Positions 1 through 7,466 of a DNA stretch of 64,000 nucleotides are shown here, piece after piece (the stretch's first letter is position 1; each line of letters starts with the position of its first letter). The position numbers were made by a program, and so were the translations under genes. Location: the NCBI GenBank assembly GCA_964608915.1, contig CAZSQA010000032.1, forward strand, positions 1 to 64,000, in the 5' to 3' direction. Origin of the DNA: QWQI01 sp964608915. GTDB taxonomy: Bacteria; Planctomycetota; Planctomycetia; Isosphaerales; Isosphaeraceae. The notes under the pieces are model-generated. The model had not been told where the DNA came from and ran no database searches. It saw only the letters and a program-made list of their open reading frames with translations.

Positions 1-315
1 GTCATTGGATGGCGGATTCGAATCAGGTTTCGAATCAAAAGTGCGAAAGTCGAGATTCTTTTCGAATTTGATTTTATTATTGATCGAAACAGACTTGAGC
101 GACATCCCTTTTCGGAAAGCGAACGAACCGCTGAATTCGTTTTCCAGGCGCCATTTCTTATCTACGGCGTTGAGCATCTCGACAGACCCCTCGAACTCGA
201 ACTTGATATCCTTGATCGGTGCGTACAGTGTTTCGAAGAAGGATCGAGGATCCTTGATCTCATTTCCGGCACCAAGCAACGTGATCGAAATGAGCAGGGA
301 AATCATGGACTTCAT
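1..315 (-). CDS. Secreted hypothetical protein, C-terminus cut by window edge
   Basis: Reading the minus strand from an ATG at 315 gives 105 uninterrupted codons that run off the left edge, so only the N-terminus is present. The first 18 or so residues (MKSMISLLISITLLGAG) form a Sec-type signal peptide. The mature part contains FFETLYAPIKDIKFEFEGS and then alternating polar/hydrophobic stretches that look like beta strands, a common pattern in planctomycete outer-membrane or periplasmic proteins. A GGAG lies very close to the ATG, so ATG 306 (the second Met) is also possible. I do not recognise the family. The plus-strand ORF over the same bases is its shadow. Confidence 0.6.
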   Translation of the reverse strand, partial: MKSMISLLISITLLGAGNEIKDPRSFFETLYAPIKDIKFEFEGSVEMLNAVDKKWRLENEFSGSFAFRKGMSLKSVSINNKIKFEKNLDFRTFDSKPDSNPPSND

Positions 316-501
316 ACTCCGGAAAATGATCAGGACCCATTCGGCGTATCCAAGGAAAGAAGAGAGTTGCCGCCTTCGATCCGACACATATCGGATCGTC
401 GCCTCGCGTCATGAAGGCGTACCATTTCGTTCACGCTATGCCCCGATCATCCGCTTCATATGTGATTCTTTCCCAGTTGATGAGAGAACGAAAATGAACT
501 T

Positions 502-990
502 CTAGTCAAAATTCGTGACATCGTCAGGTTGCGAACGGTAATTCTTGGGGCGACAATACGACAATGAAGTGTATGGTTCTTGTGGAGGCAAAGGATTATG
601 GCTCTTCCTCACACCATTGATGACCTTGCATGTGCCTCGCATGATGAGGCCGCAATCCTGGTCGTAATTGTCCAATATTTCGAAACCTCCTGGACAAATT
701 ACACCCGCGTCACTGCTTATGATCCATTTCCCGTTACCATCTCCGCATATCATACACCAGATCGCTGGATTTCCCGGCGTCTCACTACAATCGTAAGCCC
801 TGGGATTATCTGGGTACAAAGCCTCTTCGCAAGGTGCCTCTCTTGTGCATTTCGTTTTGGATTGACCTCGTATGTTTCGCATCTCGCCGACCGAGAGCCA
901 GTTCGATCCCCGGATCTGTCCGTTCGAAGCGAGCAAAAGTGCAATTGCCCAGATTCCGGTCATGATCACCATCATCGTACTACGTTTCAT
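502..990 (-). CDS. Small secreted cysteine-rich hypothetical protein
   Basis: A 162-residue protein. Start chosen at 990 because AAGGAG sits about 6 bases upstream; the longer reading to 1062 has no such site. Residues 1-22 form a signal peptide with a hydrophobic core around MMVIMTGIWAIALLLAS. The mature part has nine cysteines, some closely spaced (WCMICGDG), with many Gly, Asn and Asp residues, suggesting a disulfide-stabilised exported protein. A VGEMRNIRG segment follows the signal peptide. No enzyme motif is visible and the family is not recognised. It lies between the truncated secreted gene and the DUF1559 gene, on the same strand as both. Confidence 0.6.
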   Translation of the reverse strand: MKRSTMMVIMTGIWAIALLLASNGQIRGSNWLSVGEMRNIRGQSKTKCTREAPCEEALYPDNPRAYDCSETPGNPAIWCMICGDGNGKWIISSDAGVICPGGFEILDNYDQDCGLIMRGTCKVINGVRKSHNPLPPQEPYTSLSYCRPKNYRSQPDDVTNFD

Positions 991-1058
991 CACGTACTCC
1001 TTGACTTCGAAAATACCAGTTAGCACGTAGTGACGCTCGATGTCGAGCGCCGGCCGCT

Positions 1059-2069
1059 TCAATCGACTAATTCACCGCCGCTCCTGGTGGCTAATCCGCG
1101 CCAGATCTTTCTGTCGATCGTCTCCGAGACGAAGCGCACCGAACCATCCGCCGCAAGGGAATTCACTCCGCCGAAATGGTTGCTCCGTGCCGTCGAGACT
1201 CCCGCGGAATTCATCTCATAGATGTTCATGCAGTCGGGAATGACACCATTTGGCTCTTGTGCATGCGTGTAGGATGTGTATTCGAGACGCTCGACGAACC
1301 ATTTCGAACCCGCACCGGTTTTCGTCATTCCCATCTCACGTGCCGCGACACGACACCATCCAAGCGCAAAATCGGCCGTTCGCAATGTCGCTCGTGGATA
1401 TTCATGAATTTCGGAGAAATCTCGATCAAATGTCCCGAAAGGTACGCGGCCACTCCCTCTGAGTCGTTCGGAATATGCGATCGTGTGAGCCAGACCATCC
1501 CTGAACTCACTGGCATCGAGAGAGCCCATAAGAAAATCATAGAATCCCCCACCTGAGTCTGGACTCTCTATGCTAGCACGCCAGCCAGGACCAATACCCA
1601 CATTGCCTCGATAGTTATTGCCCGCGATCGCACCGACCGTGGAATTGTCCGATGGGCAGAGAAATGCCGCGACATGTGTCATCATCGCCGACACATTCGC
1701 AGGATGCGGATGCCCGTATCCGTCAAGTTCGCAATTCACCGACGAATAAAGCGCCGCTTGCTCAAGATAAGGCAGCAAGCGTACGTGCGCGGCAAACTGG
1801 CTGCGCCCGATCCGGCTTGCAAGCTCCGTGTCGTATCCAAGCTGACTGGTGAGCCGCCTGTGATACGGAAATGCGCCGTACGCGGCATGATAATTCTGAA
1901 GCGCCAGGCCGATTTGTTTCAGGTTGTTCTGACACCGGGCTCGGCGAGCCGATTCCCTGGCCGATTGCACGGCCGGCAAAAGCAGCGCCATCAACAGCGA
2001 AATCACGGAAAGCGTCACCAGCGTTTCGATCAGCGTGAAGCCTGTCCTGCTGCCTCGATTCGGTTTCAT
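1059..2069 (-). CDS. DUF1559 family protein with type II pilin-like N-terminus
   Basis: A 336-residue protein of the DUF1559 (SBP_bac_10-like) family, which is expanded in planctomycetes and of unknown function. It begins with a prepilin cleavage/methylation signal (GFTLIETLVTLSV, residues about 10-22) and a hydrophobic helix, then the family hallmark LLPAVQSARESARRARCQNN and a QNYH segment. Near the C-terminus is the expected NHFGGVNSLAADGSVRFVS motif. The start at 2069 overlaps the stop of the upstream lipoprotein gene in an ATGA arrangement, so the two are probably translationally coupled. It is probably displayed at the cell surface or in a pseudopilus-like structure (inference). Confidence 0.93.
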   Translation of the reverse strand: MKPNRGSRTGFTLIETLVTLSVISLLMALLLPAVQSARESARRARCQNNLKQIGLALQNYHAAYGAFPYHRRLTSQLGYDTELASRIGRSQFAAHVRLLPYLEQAALYSSVNCELDGYGHPHPANVSAMMTHVAAFLCPSDNSTVGAIAGNNYRGNVGIGPGWRASIESPDSGGGFYDFLMGSLDASEFRDGLAHTIAYSERLRGSGRVPFGTFDRDFSEIHEYPRATLRTADFALGWCRVAAREMGMTKTGAGSKWFVERLEYTSYTHAQEPNGVIPDCMNIYEMNSAGVSTARSNHFGGVNSLAADGSVRFVSETIDRKIWRGLATRSGGELVD

Positions 2070-3193
2070 CGCGATTCTCCCTGTGTAGGCTGGCGGTTCG
2101 GTTCGGAATCCGTACCAGTATCCGCAGTCGAAGGCCGAGTCAGGAAAACACCGACCGTCGCGACCGGTTGTGAGAGATGGGTCGTCGTGACCGTGATCGT
2201 CCCCGTTCGGGCTTTGACGATCACCTTGGGGTCGAAACTCACACGAATCGATTGTGCCGGTGACATTTCGGATCGTTCCGCTTGCAACTTGAGCGATGGC
2301 ATATCCGAAGTGATGTCCGTGATTTCGATCGGCTTTCCGTCGCCCGCCGACAACGTGATCGTCTTTTCGACTGCCGACTCCGAGACCAGCAGGATTAGTG
2401 CCTTGGGTTCGAAAGCAAGCACGGGCTCGACCTGCCATGTGAGAGGGGGAACCGGGATCGTCTCGTCGTCGTGACGAATGCCGACCGTCGTGATGCGCTG
2501 ACCTGGGGTCCCGGCGGCTTTCAATATGGCCCGCGCCTTGCGGGTTCGTTCGACCGATCCTTCAGGGGTTTTCGTTTCGCTGGAGAGACCATCCCATTCG
2601 ACCGTTATGTCCGATTCGAACTTCAACCGATCCAGATCGACGGGAGGTCTATCCTTCACTCCGAAACTGCGCGCTACCAGGGAAATTTCCTTCGTTTCGC
2701 CGAGTTTGACGCTCGGGGTGGACTCGTCGGCCCGTTCGATGACGAATCGGGGCCGGGGCTGCGCACTGGTGCGAAATTCAAGCACCTGAGCCTCCGGGTG
2801 ATCGGTCGCCACCGATGCGAAGTGGGACAAGGGCTCATCACCGCCTCCGACCCGCAGAATGACTTCAAGCCACGCTGTACCGCCCGGTTCCAGAGTGACG
2901 GGTTCGAATCCAATGTCGCCGCAGCAGGGCTTGCCGTTGACGGCTCGCAGCAACTTGACGGCCCGGTCGCTGCCGTTGGTCATCGGATATCGGTGCGTCA
3001 ATCTCAAGCCGGCATAACCGGGAATCGATCCGAAATCATGGGTGCGTGCGGCAGAATCGCCGAAAGGAATTGGCACACGAACATCTTTCGGAACCGGTGA
3101 ATGAGCCACATTCGGTATTCCGGGCATCGGGGCCTGATCGCAACCCGCGACCGAAATCGCTAAGACCGAAAGGACAAAGAGATACATCTGCAT
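2066..3193 (-). CDS. DUF1573-like lipoprotein
   Basis: A 375-residue predicted lipoprotein. The N-terminus MQMYLFVLSVLAISVAGC ends in a lipobox-type cysteine (C18). Residues about 50-110 resemble a DUF1573 Ig-like domain: a HDFG start, a HRYPMTNGS strand and a Cys pair (KPCCG) where the family has a CGC motif. Later segments (about 200-350) look like further Ig-like strands (FDPKVIVKARTGTITVTTT). GGAG lies 8 bases before the ATG. The gene is coupled by a 4-base overlap to the DUF1559 gene, as often seen in planctomycetes. The 18-bp tandem repeat begins 30 bases upstream of the start, in the presumed promoter or leader. Confidence 0.8.
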   Translation of the reverse strand: MQMYLFVLSVLAISVAGCDQAPMPGIPNVAHSPVPKDVRVPIPFGDSAARTHDFGSIPGYAGLRLTHRYPMTNGSDRAVKLLRAVNGKPCCGDIGFEPVTLEPGGTAWLEVILRVGGGDEPLSHFASVATDHPEAQVLEFRTSAQPRPRFVIERADESTPSVKLGETKEISLVARSFGVKDRPPVDLDRLKFESDITVEWDGLSSETKTPEGSVERTRKARAILKAAGTPGQRITTVGIRHDDETIPVPPLTWQVEPVLAFEPKALILLVSESAVEKTITLSAGDGKPIEITDITSDMPSLKLQAERSEMSPAQSIRVSFDPKVIVKARTGTITVTTTHLSQPVATVGVFLTRPSTADTGTDSEPNRQPTQGESR

Positions 3194-3222
3194 CGACTAT
3201 CTCCGGCGTCGGAAAAGCGATC

Positions 3223-3326
3223 GCGAAGTGCGAACGGAATGCGAAGTGCGAACGGAATGCGAAGTGCGAACGGAATGCGGAATGCGAAGTGCGAAGTGCG
3301 AACGGAATGCGAAGTGCGAACGGAAT
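3223..3326. repeat. 18-bp tandem repeat (five copies, one interruption)
   Basis: The unit GCGAAGTGCGAACGGAAT occurs at 3223-3240, 3241-3258 and 3259-3276. After a 14-base partial, reshuffled stretch (3277-3290), two more copies follow at 3291-3308 and 3309-3326. The copies are identical, which points to recent slippage or gene conversion. There are no unique spacers, so this is not a CRISPR array. The block lies in the 321-base gap between the lipoprotein gene start (3193) and the DGPF gene end (3515), so it probably sits in the promoter or leader of the lipoprotein/DUF1559 pair. I see no gene in the gap. Confidence 0.95.
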
Positions 3327-3472
3327 GCCCTCGCTGTCTATTCAAGAGATAATCGATCGAATCCGATCTGTCGACGATCGCTCGAATGATTTTTGCGAAA
3401 TCTCGTTCGACGAGGACGATGTCTTGCGAATTCGAAATCTGCGAGATGATCTTCGCCTGAAATAGAATCCGA

Positions 3473-3505
3473 AACGGCCGCCGAAATCGAGCTTCCGCGG
3501 CCGTT
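3473..3505 (-). terminator. Hairpin terminator of the ECF42/DGPF run
   Basis: The 9-base inverted repeat AACGGCCGC (3473-3481) / GCGGCCGTT (3497-3505) forms a GC-rich stem with a 15-base loop. In the minus-strand direction it starts about 10 bases after the stop of the last DGPF gene and is followed by an AT-richer stretch (ATTCTATTT). Position and polarity fit a terminator for the minus-strand genes coming from 8.9 kb. Confidence 0.6.
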
Positions 3506-3514
3506 CCGAAAGAC

Positions 3515-3940
3515 TTATTGCAGCTTCGCCCTCAAGGCTTCTTCGTGCGCCTGGATTTCGGGTGTCATGGCTTCGCCGAAGTCTTCGAATTCCATGAAGG
3601 GGCGGATTTCGATGTCCGACTCGTCCGGCATCGGGTTCGGGCATTTTTTGACCCACTCGACGGCTTCTTCCATCGAGGCGACGTTCCAGATCCAATAGCC
3701 GGCGACAAGCTCGCGGGTTTCCGCGAAGGGGCCGTCGGTCACGATCCGGTCCTTGCCGGAAAACCGGACCCTGACGCCGAATTTGCTCGGCTTCAGTCCG
3801 TCACCGGATTGCATAATGCCGGCGGCGACGAGTTCCTCGTTGTATTTGCCCATTTCGATGAGCAATTGTTCCATGTCCGAGCTGGGCATCATTCCGGCTT
3901 CGGAAGACGGTGACGCTTTGACTATGACCATGACTCTCAT
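3515..3940 (-). CDS. DGPF-domain (YCII-related) protein, copy 1
   Basis: A 141-residue protein of the YCII-related/DGPF family. The start MRVMVIVKAS (3940) is preferred over the longer reading because it begins directly with the first strand of the ferredoxin-like fold. The signature IVTDGPFAETRE is at about residues 67-78, followed by GYWIWNVASMEEAVEW. DGPF proteins are small dimeric alpha+beta proteins of unknown catalytic activity, typically encoded next to ECF42 sigma factors, as here. It is the last gene of the minus-strand run, 25 bases after the second DGPF gene and just before a hairpin terminator. Regulation by the adjacent ECF42 factor is inferred from the family. Confidence 0.92.
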   Translation of the reverse strand: MRVMVIVKASPSSEAGMMPSSDMEQLLIEMGKYNEELVAAGIMQSGDGLKPSKFGVRVRFSGKDRIVTDGPFAETRELVAGYWIWNVASMEEAVEWVKKCPNPMPDESDIEIRPFMEFEDFGEAMTPEIQAHEEALRAKLQ

Positions 3941-3965
3941 GATATTCGACGCTCCGGTTTCAATT

Positions 3966-4364
3966 TCAGGATTGTGCCGGAATCGCGACTTCCGCACGTT
4001 GCGATTCGAAGGGTTCGGGAATGTCGTCCAGCACGTAGATCGGCCGAATTTCCACCGTCCCCCATTTCGAGGGCGGCAGTTTCGAAGCCACGGCGATCGC
4101 TTCGTCCAGGTTGGGCACGTCGATCAGGTAATATCCGCCGAGTTGCTCGACGGTCTCGGCGAACGGGCCGTCGGTCACGAGCTTGCGGCCTTCGCGGACG
4201 CGCACGCTCGTGGCCGTCGACACCGGATGGAGCGGGCTCGCGCCCAGAAATTGCCCTTTGGCGGCAAGGTCATGGCACACGCCGGTCGATTCGACCATGC
4301 AGGCCTGACGCTCGTCCTCCGTAATCGCCGTTTCGGTACCGTAGATCAGCAGCATGTATTTCAT
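3966..4364 (-). CDS. DGPF-domain (YCII-related) protein, copy 2
   Basis: A 132-residue DGPF/YCII-related protein. It begins MKYMLLIYGTE, the usual first strand of the family, and carries LVTDGPFAETVEQLGGYYLIDV at about residues 62-83 (the DGPF signature, then the second half of the fold). A segment with conserved acidic residues and the family ending (VEIRPIYVLDD) follow. GAGGA lies 8 bases before the ATG. It is flanked closely by the DUF1579 gene upstream and the other DGPF gene downstream, so co-transcription is likely. It is a diverged paralogue of its neighbour; no catalytic function is established for the family. Confidence 0.92.
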   Translation of the reverse strand: MKYMLLIYGTETAITEDERQACMVESTGVCHDLAAKGQFLGASPLHPVSTATSVRVREGRKLVTDGPFAETVEQLGGYYLIDVPNLDEAIAVASKLPPSKWGTVEIRPIYVLDDIPEPFESQRAEVAIPAQS

Positions 4365-4410
4365 TACGTCGTTCCTCTTTCGAATTCCAGGCTTCGAAGT
4401 GCGAACCGGT

Positions 4411-4893
4411 TCAATCCTTCACACGCCGGCAGGTGCTCGACATCAGCCGCTGCCATTGGCCGTCGTCGCCTTTGACTTCGCCGTAGAACAGCCATTCGTC
4501 GTCGCTCACGATTTCGATCGTGTCGCAATAGTCCGTCATGCCGGTCCCGTCGAATTTCGGACCTGTCGAGAACATCGGCAGCTTATTCGCAGCCGAATCG
4601 AGTTGCCCTTCGTAGGGCCAGAGATAGGCCATCATCGATGCGATGAACGTCCCGACGAAGCGGTCTTTCTTCGGGTCGAAGCCGACCGTCATGATGCTCA
4701 CGAATTCGTCGCCATCGGGCATTTCGCCCCGGCTTTCGGCGATCAGCCATAATCCGCCCAGCATGCGGCACGTCATGCGGGCCGTCGATCGCTGCGGTTC
4801 CTGATCGGGGCCCATCGAGCATTCGCTGACATTTTCCCACGTGCCGGTCAGGCGGGCCAGCCAGTTGTGCTTATCGCTCGGTCGGTCGATCAT
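4411..4893 (-). CDS. DUF1579 family protein
   Basis: A 160-residue protein matching DUF1579: the opening HNWLARLTGTWEN is the family start, followed by CRMLGGLWLIAES, then VGFDPKKDRFVGTFIASMM, and a beta-rich C-terminal half expected to form a calycin-like barrel. The start at 4893 (MIDRPSD) is chosen because the family fold begins directly after it; upstream codons are Arg/Lys-rich spacer. DUF1579 proteins have no known reaction but recur next to DGPF proteins and ECF42 sigma factors. Gaps to both neighbours are about 46 bases, fitting one operon. Confidence 0.9.
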   Translation of the reverse strand: MIDRPSDKHNWLARLTGTWENVSECSMGPDQEPQRSTARMTCRMLGGLWLIAESRGEMPDGDEFVSIMTVGFDPKKDRFVGTFIASMMAYLWPYEGQLDSAANKLPMFSTGPKFDGTGMTDYCDTIEIVSDDEWLFYGEVKGDDGQWQRLMSSTCRRVKD

Positions 4894-4939
4894 GATCTCA
4901 TTTTCCCTTCTTGTTCGTCGCTTCGAATTCCCATGCGAC

Positions 4940-5416
4940 TCAACCGGCGAATGCCAGTTCGAGAGCCGCGACATTCAACTTGCTCATCGTCATCATCGCA
5001 CTCACGAGTCGCCGGACGCGCTCGGCGTCCGAGTGCCGCATCATTTCGATCAGTGCCCGTGGTACGATCTGCCAGCTCAGGCCGAAGCGATCCTTCAGCC
5101 AGCCGCATGGCCCAGGCTCGCCGCCCTCGCTCAAAACAGACCAGAGCCTGTCGACTTCCTCCTGCGATTCGCAATCGACCGACAGCGAGACGGCTTCGCT
5201 GAAGCGAAAGACCGGGCCGCCGTTGAGTGCCTGAAATCCGACGCCGGCCAGCGTGAATTCGACCAGCATTACGGAGCCTGGCGTGCCCATGCCGCCTTCG
5301 CAGTAATGTGTGAGGCGATCGATCCTCGAGTTTTCGAAGAGCGAAACGTAGAAGGTGGCAGCGTCCTCAGCCTGGTCGTCGAACCAGAGACAGGGAGCGA
5401 TACGGGGCCTGGGCAT
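4940..5416 (-). CDS. VOC-superfamily protein, PhnB/3-demethylubiquinone methyltransferase-like
   Basis: A 158-residue glyoxalase/bleomycin-resistance-fold protein of the PhnB type. It starts MPRPRIAPCLWFDDQAEDAA, a hallmark of this group, followed by FYVSLFENSRI. Near residues 60-80 is VEFTLAGVGFQALNGGP and later GWLKDRFGLSWQIVPRAL, also diagnostic. Despite the common name 3-demethylubiquinone-9 3-methyltransferase, the group lacks a SAM-binding fold and its reaction is unknown. AAGGA lies about 11 bases before the ATG. It sits in the ECF42-associated minus-strand run, 52 bases after the other VOC gene and 46 before DUF1579. Confidence 0.9.
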   Translation of the reverse strand: MPRPRIAPCLWFDDQAEDAATFYVSLFENSRIDRLTHYCEGGMGTPGSVMLVEFTLAGVGFQALNGGPVFRFSEAVSLSVDCESQEEVDRLWSVLSEGGEPGPCGWLKDRFGLSWQIVPRALIEMMRHSDAERVRRLVSAMMTMSKLNVAALELAFAG

Positions 5417-5468
5417 CGTCGATATTCCTTCGAATTTCAATTCGAATCGCGAATCCGTGACGCACGAT

Positions 5469-5945
5469 TCAATCACAGGGCTTCATGAAATCGCCCATGG
5501 CATTCAGGACTTCCCGATGCGAGAGGTCTTTCGTCCGGGTCGCGATCGACCAGCGATGACCGAAAGGATCCTCGACGATGCCGTAGCGATCGCCCCAGAA
5601 CATGTCGTCGACCGGCATCACGACTTTCGCACCTTCGGCGACGGCTTGCGCGAAGACTTCGTCGACGTTCGGCACATTCAGGTGAATCGTCACGGGCGAG
5701 GGCGTCCCTGGCTGAGGGCCGATGTTGCCGTATTCCGGAAACGCTTCGGCCAGCATGATCATCGAATTGCCGAGCTGCATGGATGCGTGCCACAGGCGGC
5801 CGTCCGGGCCCGGCAACCGCATGATTTCCTTCATGCCGAACGCCTTCGAATAATAATCGATCGCCTTATCGGCCCCGACACAGACAAGGTGGGGCGTGAT
5901 CGCGGGAAATCCGGGAATATCGCTCTGGTTCGTCGCTTGCGACAT
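5469..5945 (-). CDS. VOC-superfamily protein, PhnB-like
   Basis: A 158-residue VOC/glyoxalase-fold protein of the PhnB-like group. After the opening MSQATNQSDIPGFPAITPH come YYSKAFGMKEIMRLPGPDG, HASMQLGNSMIMLAEAFPEY, and the second module MFWGDRYGIVEDPFGHRWS. Two adjacent ATGs exist (5948 and 5945). GGAG at 5952-5955 is better spaced for 5945. The protein is predicted to be a small dimeric metal- or ligand-binding protein; the substrate cannot be read from sequence. It is the first gene after the ECF42 sigma gene (221-base gap), so a sigma-dependent promoter may lie in that gap (inference). Confidence 0.9.
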   Translation of the reverse strand: MSQATNQSDIPGFPAITPHLVCVGADKAIDYYSKAFGMKEIMRLPGPDGRLWHASMQLGNSMIMLAEAFPEYGNIGPQPGTPSPVTIHLNVPNVDEVFAQAVAEGAKVVMPVDDMFWGDRYGIVEDPFGHRWSIATRTKDLSHREVLNAMGDFMKPCD

Positions 5946-6166
5946 CATTCTCTCCAGGTCTTGAAGCAGGAATCGATCACGGATGAAGCCCGTGATGCAT
6001 AACACGCATCTTCGTCGTGACACGCTTCAGTCGTTCGACGATCGCCGAAATCGACAGGCCCGTCGATTCTTTTTCCGATTTTTTCGAAACAGACTTTCAC
6101 GGGCAGACTTATCCGACGGACTACGTCGATTTTGAGGTTCGTGCCGATTATCAGGCGAATATTCGA

Positions 6167-7411
6167 TCAGGAACCGATCGACTCGGCGATTCGAGCGGCG
6201 AGGTATTTACGCTCAGGCTCCAGCCGTGCCAGCTCCAGAGCCTTGCGATATGCCGCCGCCGCTTCGGCACCGCTTCCCAGGCGCCTCAGCAGATCCGCTC
6301 TTGCCGCATGGGCCAGATGATATTGCGCCAGCTTGCCTTCGGTTAGCGCCACGATCGCCGGCAGGCCAGCCTCGGGGCCGTCTCTCATCGCTATCGCGAC
6401 CGCGTGGTTCAATTCGATCACGGGTGACGGGAACTGCTGACGCAGGATGTCGTACAAAGTGACGATTCGGGACCAGTCGGTCGATTCGGCCGATTCCGCT
6501 TCCGCGTGGACGGCGGCAATGGCAGCCTGGATTGCGTAGGGACCGACAGGCCCGGCCTGAAACGCACGCCCGACGGTCTGAAGCCCTTCCGCAATCGCTG
6601 CCGCGTTCCATGTGGCACGATTCTGGAATTCGAGCGTGACGATACCGCCTTCGGCATCGGTGCGTGCCGCACGCCGGGATTCATGCAGCAGCATCAGCGC
6701 CAACAGGCCGAGCGACTCGGCATCCGGCAACCGGTCGGCGACGAGCCGGCCCAAGCGAATGGCCTCGGTCGAGAGGTCCACACGCACGAGACTCGACCCC
6801 GAGGATGGCGAGTAGCCTTCGTTGAACACGAGATAAATGACGGCCAGGACGGCGTCCAGCCGTTCGCCCATGGCATCGGCCTCAGGCAGTTCGAACGGAA
6901 TCCCGGCGTCGCGGATTTTCGCCTTGCCGCGCACCAGTCTTTGGGCCATGGCCTGCGGGCTGGTCAGGAAAGCCCGGGCGATTTCCTCGGTGGTGAGACC
7001 GCAGACTTCGCGCAGGGTCAGAGCGATCTGAACCTCTTCCGCGATCGCCGGGTGGCAGCAGGTGAAGATGAGGCGCAGCCTGTCGTCCTCGATTTCGACG
7101 GTCGCCCGGGCTTCGTTACGTTCCTGGATTTTGTCGAGCCGTTCGAGGATCGCCGCCTGACCGGCTTTCGCGTTCTCGCGTCGGCGGATCACGTCGATCG
7201 CCTTGAAGCGTCCGGTCGTCACGAGCCAGGCCCTGGGATTTTCGGGGAATCCTTCGGAGCCCCAGCGTTCGACGGCGGCCGCGAAGGCCTCGTGCATGGC
7301 ATCTTCCGCCAGGTCGAAATCGCCGACTATGCGAACCAGCGAGGCGAAGACCCTGCGCGACTCGGCCCGGTAGAGAGCGTCGACGACCTGGGGTATCGAA
7401 ACGAAAGGCAT
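6167..7411 (-). CDS. ECF42-type RNA polymerase sigma factor with C-terminal TPR-like extension
   Basis: A 414-residue sigma factor, about twice the usual ECF length. Residues 1-90 hold sigma-2 (LYRAESRRVFASLVRIVGDF, DAMHEAFAAAVERW, AWLVTTGRFKAIDVIRRR). Residues about 110-165 hold sigma-4 with LREVCGLTTEEIARAFL. The C-terminal half (about 180-414) is a helical extension ending in TPR-like helices (GSGAEAAAAYRKALELARLEPE). This architecture plus neighbouring DGPF genes defines the ECF42 group, which has no anti-sigma factor; the C-terminal extension is thought to be regulatory. Start 7411 (MPFVSIPQ) is chosen because sigma-2 begins directly after it. The thrC stop is 55 bases upstream. Confidence 0.92.
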   Translation of the reverse strand: MPFVSIPQVVDALYRAESRRVFASLVRIVGDFDLAEDAMHEAFAAAVERWGSEGFPENPRAWLVTTGRFKAIDVIRRRENAKAGQAAILERLDKIQERNEARATVEIEDDRLRLIFTCCHPAIAEEVQIALTLREVCGLTTEEIARAFLTSPQAMAQRLVRGKAKIRDAGIPFELPEADAMGERLDAVLAVIYLVFNEGYSPSSGSSLVRVDLSTEAIRLGRLVADRLPDAESLGLLALMLLHESRRAARTDAEGGIVTLEFQNRATWNAAAIAEGLQTVGRAFQAGPVGPYAIQAAIAAVHAEAESAESTDWSRIVTLYDILRQQFPSPVIELNHAVAIAMRDGPEAGLPAIVALTEGKLAQYHLAHAARADLLRRLGSGAEAAAAYRKALELARLEPERKYLAARIAESIGS

Positions 7412-7466
7412 ATTCGGGCCTGTTCCGGAATAGCGCTTCGATTCCGTCGCCGTAATGACCGGCGCG

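Noticed and set aside
5..505. 166-residue plus-strand ORF at the left edge
   Set aside because: The minus strand holds a signal-peptide protein running off the edge; the plus ORF has no ribosome site or domain.
3223..3326. CRISPR array
   Set aside because: Units are contiguous and identical, without unique spacers, and no cas gene is present.
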